Shown: positions 51,967 through 61,060, counted from the stretch's first letter. The stretch: DNA of 64,000 nucleotides from Lysobacter sp. K5869 (GCF_018847975.1 NZ_CP072597.1:3015001-3079000), one strand, 5' to 3'. A program made the numbers and translations. The notes: a model not told the origin generated them from the sequence alone.

Positions 51967-53111
51967 GCGCGCCCGGCGCGCCGAGCGCGGTGCTGGCACT
52001 GGCCTGCGAGCTGATCGCGCGGCCGTCGGTGACGCCGGCCGATCTGGGCTGCCAGGAACTGATCGCGCAGCGGTTGGAACAAGCGGGTTTCGCCTGCGAG
52101 CGCTTGCGCTACGGCGAGGTCGACAATCTGTGGGCGACGCACGGCGACGGCGACGGGCCGACCCTGGTGCTGCTCGGCCATACCGACGTGGTGCCGTCCG
52201 GCCCGGTGGAGAGCTGGGCCAGCGATCCGTTCGCGCCGCAGATCCGCGACGGCGTGCTGTACGGCCGCGGCGCGGCCGACATGAAAGGCAGCGTGGCCGC
52301 GTTCGTGGTCGCGCTGGAGCGCTTCGCGGCGGCGCATCCGCGCCATCGCGGCCGGGTCGCGCTGCTGCTGACCTCGGACGAGGAGGGCGACGCCATCGAC
52401 GGCGTGCGCCGCGTCGCCGACACCTTCCGCGCGCGCGGCGAACGCATCGATTGGTGCGTGACCGGCGAGCCCTCGTCCACGCGCACGCTCGGCGATCTGC
52501 TGCGCGTGGGGCGGCGCGGCACCTTGTCGGCGACGCTCAAGGTGATCGGCGTGCAAGGCCACGTGGCGTATCCGGAAAAAGCGCGCAACCCGATCCATCA
52601 GGCGATGCCGGCGCTGTCGGAGTTGGCGGCGCGGCGCTGGGACGACGGTTACGAGACTTTCCCGCCGACTTCGCTGCAGATCAGCAACATCCACGCCGGC
52701 ACCGGCGCCAACAACGTGATTCCGGGCGAGCTGCAGGTGCTGTTCAACCTGCGCTACAACCCGAGCTGGAACGCCGAGCGGCTGGAGCGCGAATGCGAAG
52801 CGGTGCTGCGCGCGCATGGCCTGCAGTACGAGCTGACCTGGTTCCGCGGCGGCGAGCCGTTCTACACGCCGGAAGGTCCGCTGCGCGCGGCCGCGCGCGA
52901 GGTGCTGGCGGGTTTCGCCGGCGCGGCGCCGGAAGAGAGCACCGGCGGCGGCACTTCGGACGCGCGCTTCATCGCGCCGCTGGGGGCGCAGTGCATCGAG
53001 ATCGGGCCGGTGAACGCGAGCATCCACAAGGTGGACGAGAACGTGTCGGTGGCGGAGTTGGAGGCGCTGCCGGATCTGTATCTGGCGTTGATCGAGCGCC
53101 TCATGGCCTGA
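51963..53111 (+). CDS. dapE: Succinyl-diaminopimelate desuccinylase
   Basis: DapE removes succinate from N-succinyl-L,L-diaminopimelate, a late step to lysine and peptidoglycan. The 382 residues show the M20 di-zinc motifs [12 protein letters not shown] (His73, Asp75), [29 protein letters not shown] (catalytic Glu pair), CVTGEPSS and [18 protein letters not shown] at 51963 overlaps the stop of yffB (GTGA), and no ATG fits. Two steps of one pathway (dapD and dapE) are thus in the same operon. Confidence 0.95.
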   Translation: MSAPGAPSAVLALACELIARPSVTPADLGCQELIAQRLEQAGFACERLRYGEVDNLWATHGDGDGPTLVLLGHTDVVPSGPVESWASDPFAPQIRDGVLYGRGAADMKGSVAAFVVALERFAAAHPRHRGRVALLLTSDEEGDAIDGVRRVADTFRARGERIDWCVTGEPSSTRTLGDLLRVGRRGTLSATLKVIGVQGHVAYPEKARNPIHQAMPALSELAARRWDDGYETFPPTSLQISNIHAGTGANNVIPGELQVLFNLRYNPSWNAERLERECEAVLRAHGLQYELTWFRGGEPFYTPEGPLRAAAREVLAGFAGAAPEESTGGGTSDARFIAPLGAQCIEIGPVNASIHKVDENVSVAELEALPDLYLALIERLMA

Positions 53112-53131
53112 GCGCAGCAGCGGCCGCCCCT

Positions 53132-53229
53132 TGTAGGAGCGGCGCGAGCCGCGACCGCGACATCGCAGCTACGTCGCAACTGTCGTCGTCGTTGCGTTCC
53201 CGCAGTCGCGGCTTGCGCCGCTCCTACAG
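53132..53229. repeat. REP-type inverted repeat pair
   Basis: Left arm 53132-53160 contains GTAGGAGCGGCGCGAGCCGC. Right arm 53202-53229 contains GTCGCGGCTTGCGCCGCTCC. It separates the convergent dapE and penicillin-acylase genes. Confidence 0.83.
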
Positions 53230-53257
53230 GTAGCCGGCGAAACGTCGCCGGCGGTCG

Positions 53258-55675
53258 TTACTTCGCCGGCTCCAAAGTCATCGTGTATTTCGCCGCGCCC
53301 GGCAAGAACGGCGTCGGCCGGCCGTGCACCCAATCGTCGTGCCCCGCGCCCCAGAACGGCGACAGCGGGTGGCCGCTCTGGCCGCCGGGCATGTGCACGA
53401 TGCCGTCGGCTTCGTGGCCGGGCGACACCACCATGCGTTCGGAGGCGCCGAAATTCGGGCGCTGCACGCGCGGCATCGCCGCGTCGCCGGGCAGCTGGTC
53501 CGGCGGCATGCACAGCGCGCGGCGGGCGAAGCCGGGTAGGGCGGACGCGAGCGGGTGGCAGATCGAAGCGGTGTTGTGTTCGCCCCAGGTGCGCTGAGCC
53601 AGTTGCGCGGCGGCGTCGGCGCCGGGCTTTACGTTGAGACCGGCCAGCGTGTCTTGCGCCGCGTGTTCGAGCAGGCCGTCCCACGACTCCTCGTTGCGCG
53701 GCAACAGATGCGCGGGACGCTGGGTCAGCAGCGGCCAGATCACCCCTTCCATCTGCTTGAGATCGGGCATCTCGAACTGCGCGCCGAGCGCGGACTGCGC
53801 CGGCGCGGTCAGGCCGTTGGCGATGCGGGTGAACACCGCGCGGCGCCAGTCGCGGACGAGGCGGTAACTCACCGAACCGGGTTCGGCGCGGCCTTCCCAG
53901 CGCGCGGAGGCTTGCGCGAGCGCGGCCAGCGCCGGGCGGTCCTTGCGCTGGGCGGCGCGTTCGCCTTCCTGCCGCAGCAGCTCCCACCAATGCTTGAGGA
54001 ACAGCGCGCGGTCGTCGAGCTGGATCGCCAGCAGATCGCGCTCGGTGAAGCGTTGCTTGGCGAACAAACCGTCGCGGATTTGCCCCGCGCGCGCGCCGAG
54101 CACGTAATCGCCCTGGCCGATGCGTTCCAGCTCCAGGCCTTCGAGCGTGCGCGTGTTCGCGGTCCACAAGCGGCCCGACGGCGGCGCGATCAGGTTCGGC
54201 GCGTCGGCGGTCTGGATCGCCCACGGCGGGCAGGTCGGCGCCGGCAGCGGGCGGCCGGCGGCGTCGGCGTTCTCGATCAGCGTCGCGGCCGAGCAACTGC
54301 CTTCGCGTTCGGGAATCGGGCCGAGCAAGCGCCAGGCGATCTTGCCGTCGCGGTCGCCGACGACGAGGTTCTGCACCGGCAGCGCGACGGTGCGCGCGAC
54401 TTGCAGCGCGTCGTCGACGGAGCTGGCGTGGAGCAGATCGGTCAGCCCCATGTTGAGCGCGCCCGGCAAATGCGCGCTCCAGCGCAGCGCCAGCGCGCTG
54501 CCGTCGGGGTTGTCGTGCAGCAGCGGGCCCCACGGCGTCTCGCGCACGGTGAACTTCTCCGGCGCGCGGCCGGCGATGGCGATGGATTCCTCGTACGTCT
54601 TCAACCCCGCGCAAGCGCCGGGCCGGGCGTTGGCGGCGCAGCCGGGCTGCAGCGACCAGTCGGCCCAATCGCCGTAGCTGTTGGTGAAGGCCCAGGCGAC
54701 ATGGCCGTTGCTGCCGACCACCAGTGCCGGCAGGCCCGGCAGGGTGAAGCCAGCGGCGTCGGTCCGGCCGCCGGGCGCGCGCGGATCGGGATAGCGCAGG
54801 CGCGCGCGGAACCAGATGTTGGGCGCGCGCAGGCCCAGGTGCATGTCGTCGGCGACGATGGCGCGGCGGTCCTGGGTCAGGCTGCCGGCGACGGCGAAGT
54901 TGTTGCTGCCGATCTCGTCGAGGAACGGCAGCGGCACCAGCGCGCCCGGCGGCGGCGCGGGCAGCTTGCGCAGGTCGAGCTGATCGGGGCCGGGCAGGGC
55001 CGCGTCGCCGAACGGCGCGCCGTACAGCGGCGCGTCCCAGCTGCTGCCGGGATTGGTCAGCAGCGCGAACAGCGCCGGCGGCACGTGCGGCTGGATCCGC
55101 GACAGCGCCAACTCGCGCGCGTTGTCGCCGCCTTGCAGATCGAAGTACATGGCGTAGCCGACCAAGGCCGAGTCGGCGACCGTCCACGGTTCGGGTTCCG
55201 CGCGCAGCAGCAGATACGGCCACGGCTTGCGCGACAGCCCGTGCAGGCCGGCGTTGACGCCGTCGGTGTAGGCCTGCAGCAGCGCGGCCTTGTCGCCGGT
55301 GAACGCGCCGAGCTGCGCCTGCACCCGCGCGCGCAGGCGATGCACGCGGTGGCTGCGGTCGTAGTCGAGCGCGCGTTCGCCGAACAGCGCCGACAACTCG
55401 CCGGCGGCGGTGCGGCGCAACAGGTCCATCTCGAAATAACGCTCTTGGCCGTGGACGTAACCGAGCGCGCGCATCGCGTCGGCTTCGCTGGCGGCATCGA
55501 CGGTGACCACGCCGAGCGCGTCGCGCTCGACCTTGGCCGGGGCCGACAGGCCGGTCAGGGCCGGGGTTCCGTCCAATTGCGGCAGGCTGCCGCGCAGCAG
55601 CCACCAGGCGCCGCCGGCGACGAGCAGGAACAGGCAAAACAGCGCGAGCACGGCGCGCTTGATCCATTTGGCCAT
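53258..55675 (-). CDS. Penicillin acylase (S45) family amidase
   Basis: The 805-residue protein has a membrane-anchor or signal segment (about 5-26) and then the S45 Ntn-hydrolase pattern: ERDALGVVTVDAASEADAMRALGYVHGQERYFEMDLLRR in the alpha part, an autoprocessing site with the new N-terminal Ser at about 257 (LDEIGSNNFAVAGS), and HLGLRAPNIWFRARLRYPD and NGHVAWAFTNSYGDW in the beta part. Such enzymes hydrolyse amides, including penicillins and acyl-homoserine lactones. The substrate here is unknown. GGAGGA, 5 nt before the start at 55675, supports it. The gene sits between dapE and asnB on the opposite strand. Confidence 0.9.
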   Translation of the reverse strand: MAKWIKRAVLALFCLFLLVAGGAWWLLRGSLPQLDGTPALTGLSAPAKVERDALGVVTVDAASEADAMRALGYVHGQERYFEMDLLRRTAAGELSALFGERALDYDRSHRVHRLRARVQAQLGAFTGDKAALLQAYTDGVNAGLHGLSRKPWPYLLLRAEPEPWTVADSALVGYAMYFDLQGGDNARELALSRIQPHVPPALFALLTNPGSSWDAPLYGAPFGDAALPGPDQLDLRKLPAPPPGALVPLPFLDEIGSNNFAVAGSLTQDRRAIVADDMHLGLRAPNIWFRARLRYPDPRAPGGRTDAAGFTLPGLPALVVGSNGHVAWAFTNSYGDWADWSLQPGCAANARPGACAGLKTYEESIAIAGRAPEKFTVRETPWGPLLHDNPDGSALALRWSAHLPGALNMGLTDLLHASSVDDALQVARTVALPVQNLVVGDRDGKIAWRLLGPIPEREGSCSAATLIENADAAGRPLPAPTCPPWAIQTADAPNLIAPPSGRLWTANTRTLEGLELERIGQGDYVLGARAGQIRDGLFAKQRFTERDLLAIQLDDRALFLKHWWELLRQEGERAAQRKDRPALAALAQASARWEGRAEPGSVSYRLVRDWRRAVFTRIANGLTAPAQSALGAQFEMPDLKQMEGVIWPLLTQRPAHLLPRNEESWDGLLEHAAQDTLAGLNVKPGADAAAQLAQRTWGEHNTASICHPLASALPGFARRALCMPPDQLPGDAAMPRVQRPNFGASERMVVSPGHEADGIVHMPGGQSGHPLSPFWGAGHDDWVHGRPTPFLPGAAKYTMTLEPAK

Positions 55676-55862
55676 GAGGGTCCTCCGTGCCGGCGAGCTT
55701 AGCCGAATCGAACCCGGCGCAGCGGCGCGGCGGCGGGGTAGGGCGTCCGGCCAGATCGGGGCGGCCTGAGAATCGCGCGCCGGCGTCGCGAAACCGGACG
55801 CGGCGCGCGCGAATCGACCGGCGGCGCTTGCATCCATGCCGATCCTCAAGCAGGATCGACCC

Positions 55863-55991
55863 GTGACCTTCCTCGCCGCCACCGCCGAACTCAGCAGCGC
55901 CGCCGTCCGCGGCCGCTCGCGCGCGGCCGCGGCGAATGCGCGCAACAACAATAATCGCAATAACGCCAGCCTCCCGCGGGCCGGCGATTAG
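55863..55991 (+). CDS. Asparagine-rich leader peptide of the asnB attenuator (42 residues)
   Basis: A small frame begins with GTG at 55863, preceded by AGGA at 55852-55855 (7-nt spacing), and ends TAG at 55989-55991. Its 25th to 34th codons read N-A-R-N-N-N-N-R-N-N: seven Asn codons (55935, 55944, 55947, 55950, 55953, 55959, 55962) in ten. The gene downstream is asnB, which makes asparagine. A run of codons for the pathway's product ahead of a terminator is the hallmark of ribosome-mediated attenuation (as in trp and his). The reading is direct from the sequence; the regulatory role is inferred. The frame is too short and its codons too unusual to be an ordinary gene. Confidence 0.8.
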   Translation: MTFLAATAELSSAAVRGRSRAAAANARNNNNRNNASLPRAGD

Positions 55992-56047
55992 CGCGCGCAA
56001 CACACGCTAAATCGCACAGGAAGCCCGCGCCGACCAGCGCGGGCTTC
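55965..56047 (+). promoter_or_regulatory. Attenuator with competing antiterminator and terminator of asnB
   Basis: Three alternative pairings are possible. A pause hairpin joins GCCAGC (55965-55970) and GCCGGC (55980-55985), with one mismatch. An antiterminator joins CGCGGGC (55975-55981) with GCCCGCG (56023-56029), 7 bp, all G-C. The terminator is an 11-bp perfect stem, GAAGCCCGCGC (56020-56030) and GCGCGGGCTTC (56037-56047). Pause and antiterminator share bases, and so do antiterminator and terminator. If a ribosome stalls on the Asn codons, bases 55975-55981 should be left free to block the terminator; if it reaches the stop at 55989 it should cover them and let the terminator form. Confidence 0.72.
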
Positions 56048-56052
56048 GTCGT
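56020..56052 (+). terminator. Intrinsic terminator hairpin before asnB
   Basis: An 11-bp perfect stem with a 6-nt loop CGACCA is followed by GTCGTTT. The T-tract is short and interrupted, so termination may be weaker than at the other terminators here. It ends 61 bp before the asnB start. An ordinary end-of-gene role is unlikely because the leader peptide frame is the only thing ahead of it. Confidence 0.7.
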
Positions 56053-56107
56053 TTCCGGCCTTCCGAAAACCCACTCCCACCGCTTCAAACCCTCTGGAGA
56101 TTCCCCG

Positions 56108-57793
56108 ATGTGCTCGATCCTCGGACTGTTCGACTTCCGCGCCGGCGCCGACGTGCGGCCGCTGCGTCAATTGGCCGTGGCGCTGTCGGCCAAGCAGCGT
56201 CACCGCGGCCCGGACTGGTCCGGCGTCCACGCCGAACCGCGCGCGATCCTGGTGCACGAGCGCCTGGCCATCGTCGATCCCACCGGCGGCTCGCAGCCGC
56301 TGCGCTCGGCCGACGGCGAACTGGTGCTGGCGGTCAACGGCGAGATCTACAACCACCGCGAACTCGAACAGCAACTGCGCACGCCCTACGAATTCCAGAC
56401 CAAGTCCGACTGCGAAGTGGTCAACGCGCTGTACCGCGAAGGCCTGGAGCCGGCCGAACTGCTGAACCGCCTCAACGGCATCTTCGCCTTCGCGCTGTGG
56501 GACGGCGCGCGCGGCCGCTGCCTGATCGCGCGCGATCCGATCGGCGTGTGCCCGTTGTACTGGGGCCACGACGCCGACGGCCGCTTGTGGGTGGCCTCGG
56601 AAATGAAGGCCATCGCGCGCCTGTGCGACGACGTCGCGCCGTTCCCGCCCGGCCACTACTACGACAGCGAAGCCGGCGTGGCGGTGAAGTACTACCAAAA
56701 GCCGTGGCGCGATTACGACGCCGTGCAGGGCGTGGAAGCCGACAAGCGCGAACTGCGCGAAGCCTTCGAGCGCGCTGTGCACCGGCAGATGATGAGCGAC
56801 GTGCCTTACGGCGTGCTGCTGTCCGGCGGCCTGGATTCCTCGCTGGTGGCCGCGTGCGCCGCGCGCTTCGCCCGCCGCCGGATCGAGGAGAACGATCAGT
56901 CCGAGGCGTGGTGGCCGCGCCTGCACTCCTTCGCCATCGGCCTGGAGGGCTCGCCGGATCTGGCCGCGGCCGAAATCGCCGCGCAGGCGCTGGGCACCGT
57001 GCACCACGGCTTCACCTACACCTTCGAGGAAGGCCTGGACGTGTTGCCGGACGTGATCGCCCACATCGAAACCTACGACGTCACCACCATCCGCGCGTCC
57101 ACGCCGATGTTCCTGCTGGCGCGGCGGATCAAGGCGATGGGGGTGAAGATGGTGCTGTCGGGCGAAGGCAGCGACGAGATCTTCGGCGGCTATCTGTACT
57201 TCCACAAGGCGCCGAACGCGCGCGAGTTCCACGAAGAGCTGGTGCGCAAGCTCGATGCGCTGCACAGCTACGACTGCCTGCGCGCGAACAAGTCGATGAT
57301 GGCCTGGGGCGTGGAGCCGCGCGTGCCGTTCCTGGACGTGGAGTTCCTCGACGTGGCCATGCGCATCGATGCTCAGGCCAAGATGGTCGACAAGGCCGCC
57401 GGCAAGATCGAGAAATCGATTCTGCGCGAAGCCTTCGAAGGCTATCTGCCCGATTCGATCCTGTGGCGGCAGAAGGAGCAGTTCAGCGACGGCGTCGGCT
57501 ACGGCTGGATCGACGGGCTCAAGGCCCACGCCGAGGCCCACGTCAGCGAGCGCGATCTGGCCGCGGCGGCGGTGCGCTTCCCGGTCAACACGCCGCAGAC
57601 CAAGGAAGCGTATTACTACCGCAGCATCTTCGACCGCCACTTCCCCGGCGAGGCCTGCGCGCAGACCGTGCCGGGCGGCAAGTCCATCGCGTGCTCCTCG
57701 CCGGCGGCGATCGCCTGGGACGCGGCGTTCGCCAACGCGGCCGATCCTTCGGGCCGCGCGGTGGCCGGCGTGCATCAGGCCGCGTTGGCCTGA
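56108..57793 (+). CDS. asnB: Asparagine synthase (glutamine-hydrolysing) AsnB
   Basis: AsnB makes asparagine from aspartate, ATP and glutamine. The 561 residues begin MCSILGLFDF, so the mature Cys1 is the glutaminase nucleophile; RHRGPDWSG, LAIVDPTGGSQPL and VNGEIYNHREL follow. The synthetase half has the PP-loop SGGLDSS (239-245) and LSGEGSDEIFGGYLYFHKAPN. Length matches E. coli AsnB (about 554). GGAG 7 nt before the ATG is likely its ribosome-binding site (CTGGAGATTCCCCGATG). The leader region upstream suggests control by asparagine supply. No asnA-type gene is seen. Confidence 0.97.
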   Translation: MCSILGLFDFRAGADVRPLRQLAVALSAKQRHRGPDWSGVHAEPRAILVHERLAIVDPTGGSQPLRSADGELVLAVNGEIYNHRELEQQLRTPYEFQTKSDCEVVNALYREGLEPAELLNRLNGIFAFALWDGARGRCLIARDPIGVCPLYWGHDADGRLWVASEMKAIARLCDDVAPFPPGHYYDSEAGVAVKYYQKPWRDYDAVQGVEADKRELREAFERAVHRQMMSDVPYGVLLSGGLDSSLVAACAARFARRRIEENDQSEAWWPRLHSFAIGLEGSPDLAAAEIAAQALGTVHHGFTYTFEEGLDVLPDVIAHIETYDVTTIRASTPMFLLARRIKAMGVKMVLSGEGSDEIFGGYLYFHKAPNAREFHEELVRKLDALHSYDCLRANKSMMAWGVEPRVPFLDVEFLDVAMRIDAQAKMVDKAAGKIEKSILREAFEGYLPDSILWRQKEQFSDGVGYGWIDGLKAHAEAHVSERDLAAAAVRFPVNTPQTKEAYYYRSIFDRHFPGEACAQTVPGGKSIACSSPAAIAWDAAFANAADPSGRAVAGVHQAALA

Positions 57794-57802
57794 GCCGGTT
57801 TG

Positions 57803-57832
57803 CGGGCGCCGCCGAGTCGCTGGCGGCGCCCG
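57803..57832. terminator. Hairpin between convergent asnB and hypothetical gene
   Basis: CGGGCGCCGCC and GGCGGCGCCCG form an 11-bp stem around GAGTCGCT. There is no T-run on either side, so intrinsic termination is uncertain. Confidence 0.4.
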
Positions 57833-57844
57833 CGCGAGCCCGGC

Positions 57845-58318
57845 TTACAGGCCGCAACCGTCCCAGGTACGGGTGAAGGTCTTGGTTTCGATGGCGGCGC
57901 TGCCCGGGCACTGCACGCTGACCCGGGCGGTGCCGACCAGCTTGCAGCCGGCGTTCTTGAACACGACCGTGCCGACTTGCGCCGGTTCGCTCGAATAGCT
58001 GTCGTAACCGTCGCGCGACTGCGCGTCGGTGACCCAGTCCGGATGCGCGTCGCTGCGGCTGGAGACTTCGGCTTCGGCGAGGTAATAGCTCGGCGCCGGG
58101 AACGAGCCTTGCGCGAACGGATTGCGGGCGACGCCGGCTTCGGTACGCACGCCGGCCGTGGTCGCGGTTTGGTAGAAGGTGTGCTTCATCTGCGCGCTGT
58201 ACTTGCCGTTGCACACGGGCGCGTTCTGCCAATCGCTCGGCGGCGGCGAGGCGAGCGCCGACAGCGGCAGGGCGGCCAAGGTCGCGGCGAGCAAGAGTTC
58301 GGTGCGGGTGATGCGCAT
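57845..58318 (-). CDS. Secreted hypothetical protein, 157 residues
   Basis: The protein has a signal peptide (1-23, MRITRTELLLAATLAALPLSALA). The mature part carries four Cys (VCNGKY, AGCKLVG, VQCPGS, WDGCGL) that could make two disulfides, and it ends in TFTRTWDGCGL. I do not recognise a domain. Its own transcription unit is likely: an asnB-convergent hairpin lies at its end. Upstream, 147 bp separate it from the deacetylase on the same strand; this gap has a 9-bp GGCGCCGCA/TGCGGCGCC hairpin near 58393-58415. Confidence 0.7.
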   Translation of the reverse strand: MRITRTELLLAATLAALPLSALASPPPSDWQNAPVCNGKYSAQMKHTFYQTATTAGVRTEAGVARNPFAQGSFPAPSYYLAEAEVSSRSDAHPDWVTDAQSRDGYDSYSSEPAQVGTVVFKNAGCKLVGTARVSVQCPGSAAIETKTFTRTWDGCGL

Positions 58319-58465
58319 GGGATTTCCCTGTCAGGTAGTGAGGATCGCTGCCGCGTCCGCCGGCCGCGGGCGCGGCGGTCGAACGCGGAGCCGGCGCCGC
58401 ATGGGTTGCGGCGCCGCTACCTCACTCGCGAAATCCGCGAAAACCGGCTCACCCCGCGCGAATCG

Positions 58466-59752
58466 CTACGGCGACGGGTAACGGCGGCAATCGACCCACT
58501 GCACGCCGGCGCCGCGGGTCTGGCGCAGCAGCCACGGCACCGCGACGCGGGCCTTGTCGTGGATGTCGTGGAACAGGATCGTGCCGTGCCGCCACAGCAG
58601 CATCAGGCTCAGCAGGCGGCCTTGCACTTGGCCGGCGTCGACCTTGGCGTTCCAGTCCTGCGAATCGATGGTCCACAGCGCCACGCGCAGGCCTTGCTCG
58701 CGGAAGAACTCGCCGCTGTCGGCGCGGCGCTGGCCGTAGGGCGGACGGAACAGCGGGCGGTACAGCGCGCCGGTTTCCTGACGGATCAGCGCGCTGCTGC
58801 GGATCACCGAATCCTGCCACTGCGGCCAGCGCGAATGCGATTGGTGTTCCCAACCGTGCGAGGCCACGCACATGCCGGCGTAGGTCTTGGCCGGGGCTTC
58901 GGACTTCATCCGCGGCTGCAATTGCTGGCCGAGCACGAAGAAGGTCGCGTTGAGCCTGTTCTCGCGCAGCATGCGCAGCAAGGCGTCGGTGTTGCCGCCG
59001 ACGGCGGTGGGGCCGTCGTCGAAGGTCAGCAGGAACTGGCGGTCGGGCAGTTCGCTGCCGTCGAGTTCCTGCGCCGAGTAGGTGTCGATCTCGCTGCTGG
59101 TGCGCGGGAACAGCGCGGCCAGCCGCAGCTGTTCGTCGAGATAGATGCGGTGGAAGCGCGCCGCGTCGGCGCGCCAGGCGGCGAACGCCGGCGCGGGCGC
59201 GGCGTCGAAGTCCGCGGCGAGCTTGCGCAGCGCGTCGGCGTCGGCGGCCGGCGCGCAGAACGGCTCGCGCGGCGCGCAGGCGCGCGAGGCCAAACGGTAG
59301 TTGTCGGCGAGCCGCTGCCAATAGCGCGCGCGGATCTTGTCGAGGCTGGCGCGGTCGATCTGCTTGAGCCGCAGGCGCTGGGCCAGGGCCGCGTCGTCGA
59401 GCGGTTCCGACAGGCTCAGTTCGTGGGCGAAGGCGAGGATCTCGGCGCGCGAGGCGCGGTCGAACGCGGCCGGCGAGTCGATGGGGCGCGGCCACGCGGC
59501 GCGGTCGGCGCTGGCGATTTCGGCGGGACCGGCGGCGCGCAGCGGCGTCGCCGCGAGCAGCGCGCACAGCGCGCCGAGGCCGGCGCATGCGCGCAGGCGG
59601 ACGGCGAGCGCTCGGGCGCGCGCGGCGAAGCGGCGCGGCGATGCGTTCGGTTGCGAAGAACAGGGGCGGGCGGGCGCGAAGTCTTGCGTCGCGGACACCG
59701 ATTCCTTCGGCGCCCGACGCGGCGGCGATGTTGGGTTTTGCATCGAATCCAT
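58466..59752 (-). CDS. CE4 polysaccharide deacetylase (NodB domain), exported
   Basis: The 428-residue protein has a long, basic N terminus (1-45), a hydrophobic signal (about 50-73) and a C-terminal NodB domain from about 238: TFDDGP (243-248, catalytic and metal Asp), SHGWEHQSH (His299 and His303, metal), RPPYG, and ILFHDIH near the end. CE4 enzymes deacetylate chitin oligomers, peptidoglycan or other glycans; the substrate here is unknown. The middle region (about 75-230) is helical and unassigned. It is followed on the same strand by the secreted hypothetical gene. Confidence 0.88.
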   Translation of the reverse strand: MDSMQNPTSPPRRAPKESVSATQDFAPARPCSSQPNASPRRFAARARALAVRLRACAGLGALCALLAATPLRAAGPAEIASADRAAWPRPIDSPAAFDRASRAEILAFAHELSLSEPLDDAALAQRLRLKQIDRASLDKIRARYWQRLADNYRLASRACAPREPFCAPAADADALRKLAADFDAAPAPAFAAWRADAARFHRIYLDEQLRLAALFPRTSSEIDTYSAQELDGSELPDRQFLLTFDDGPTAVGGNTDALLRMLRENRLNATFFVLGQQLQPRMKSEAPAKTYAGMCVASHGWEHQSHSRWPQWQDSVIRSSALIRQETGALYRPLFRPPYGQRRADSGEFFREQGLRVALWTIDSQDWNAKVDAGQVQGRLLSLMLLWRHGTILFHDIHDKARVAVPWLLRQTRGAGVQWVDCRRYPSP

Positions 59753-59836
59753 GATTTCCTCGATCTGCTTGTCCGACCCGGCCCCACGCGATCCGCCGCG
59801 CGGCCGGCCGCTGAGTTTTCGCGCCCGCCCGCGGCC

Positions 59837-61060
59837 TCAATACCCGCTGACGCGCTGCAACGCCTCGTCGTAACTCTTGTCCGGCTTCTCGCGTCGCGCC
59901 GCCAGATAGTTCGACATCGCCCGCTCGTACTGCCCGTCGAGTTCGTAGAGCTTGCCGATGTTGTAGTACGCGCCGGCGCGGATGGTCGCCGCGCCCGCGC
60001 CCTTGGCCAGGGCGATGGCGCGGCGCGAGGCCCAGATCGCCTCGGCGGCGCGGCCCTTGCGCACATAGGCCAGACCGAGATTGCTGAAAGCCAGCGCATA
60101 GCCGGGATCGAGTTCGATCGCTTGCTGGTACGCGGCGATCGCGCCGATCAGATCGCCGCCGCGGTACGCCGCTTCGCCGCGCTGATTGGCGGCCGCGGCG
60201 TCCTCGCCTTCGACCGCGGCGAGCGGCGCCGGCTGTCCCGGCGCGAGCGCGAGCTCCGCGCCGAGCGCGTCGGCGCCGGCGCGGCTGGCGCTGATGCGGT
60301 CGATCTCCTCGAAGCGGCCTTCGCCGTCGATGCGGAACACCGTCCACACGTTGCCGGGCTGGGCCGGCGCGGCGTAGGTGCGCATCAGCGATTGGCCGAC
60401 GTAGACGTAGACCTTCGCGCCGCTGCGCGCGAGCGCGTCGCTGTCGGGGCGCTGACGGTGGCCGAAGTCGTGCACGGCGTAGGTGTAGGTTTCGCCGGGA
60501 CGGCGGCGGGCGATGGTGACGGTTTCCGGGCGGCGACGGTCGGCCGCGTCCAGGTCCAGGCGCGCCTCGGCGCCGCGCGGGCGCTGGAAATAGACGTGGT
60601 TGCCGGGGAAGCTCAGATGCGCGTCCAGATCGACGCCGGGCGCGTCCCAGCTCAGCACTACGCGCAGGCCGTCGAGGCTGGCCAGCGCCGGGCTCAGCGC
60701 GTAACGGTCGCCGCCGCAGGGGCATTGCGCCAGCAGTTCGGCGTAACCGGGCTTGCGGATGCTCAGGCGCGCGGCGGGATCGCGCAGCGCGGCCGGGTCG
60801 AACGCGGCGCGGCCGTCGGCGTCGCTGTTCGCGCTCAGCGCGGGCTGGCCGTCGCGGCGCAGTTCCACGCTCGCGCCTTCGATGCGTTGGTCGGCGACGG
60901 TGGCGCTGAGCACGGTCACCGTGCCGTCGCCCTGGCTTTGCGTCGGGTCGGCCGCGTTCGCGCCGGCGGCGAGACCGGCCAGCGCGGCGGCCGCGACGGC
61001 GTTGCGGAACCAGGGCGGGAGGCGGGACGGAGCGGGGCGCGGGCGCATCGCGCGGATCAT
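59837..61060 (-). CDS. DUF2135 plus TPR-repeat exported protein
   Basis: The 407-residue protein has a signal peptide (about 15-37), then a beta-rich region including GLRVVLSWDAPGVDLDAHLSFPGNHVYFQ, which matches the DUF2135/YfaP pattern. A TPR region follows from about 285 to 395 (ANQRGEAAYRGGDLIGAIAAYQQAIELDPGYALAFSNLGLAYVRKGRAAEAIWASRRAIALAKG). Function is unknown. The Met at residue 5 (61048) is an alternative start. It lies 84 bp upstream of the deacetylase on the same strand, so the two may form an operon. Confidence 0.8.
   Translation of the reverse strand: MIRAMRPRPAPSRLPPWFRNAVAAAALAGLAAGANAADPTQSQGDGTVTVLSATVADQRIEGASVELRRDGQPALSANSDADGRAAFDPAALRDPAARLSIRKPGYAELLAQCPCGGDRYALSPALASLDGLRVVLSWDAPGVDLDAHLSFPGNHVYFQRPRGAEARLDLDAADRRRPETVTIARRRPGETYTYAVHDFGHRQRPDSDALARSGAKVYVYVGQSLMRTYAAPAQPGNVWTVFRIDGEGRFEEIDRISASRAGADALGAELALAPGQPAPLAAVEGEDAAAANQRGEAAYRGGDLIGAIAAYQQAIELDPGYALAFSNLGLAYVRKGRAAEAIWASRRAIALAKGAGAATIRAGAYYNIGKLYELDGQYERAMSNYLAARREKPDKSYDEALQRVSGY

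Noticed and set aside
55936..56010. A Thr/Ile-rich leader (MRATTIIAITPASRG...) read from ATG at 55936 in another frame
   Set aside because: It would resemble a threonine leader, but it has no good ribosome-binding site, the downstream gene is asnB, and the same bases read in the frame with an AGGA site give seven Asn codons.
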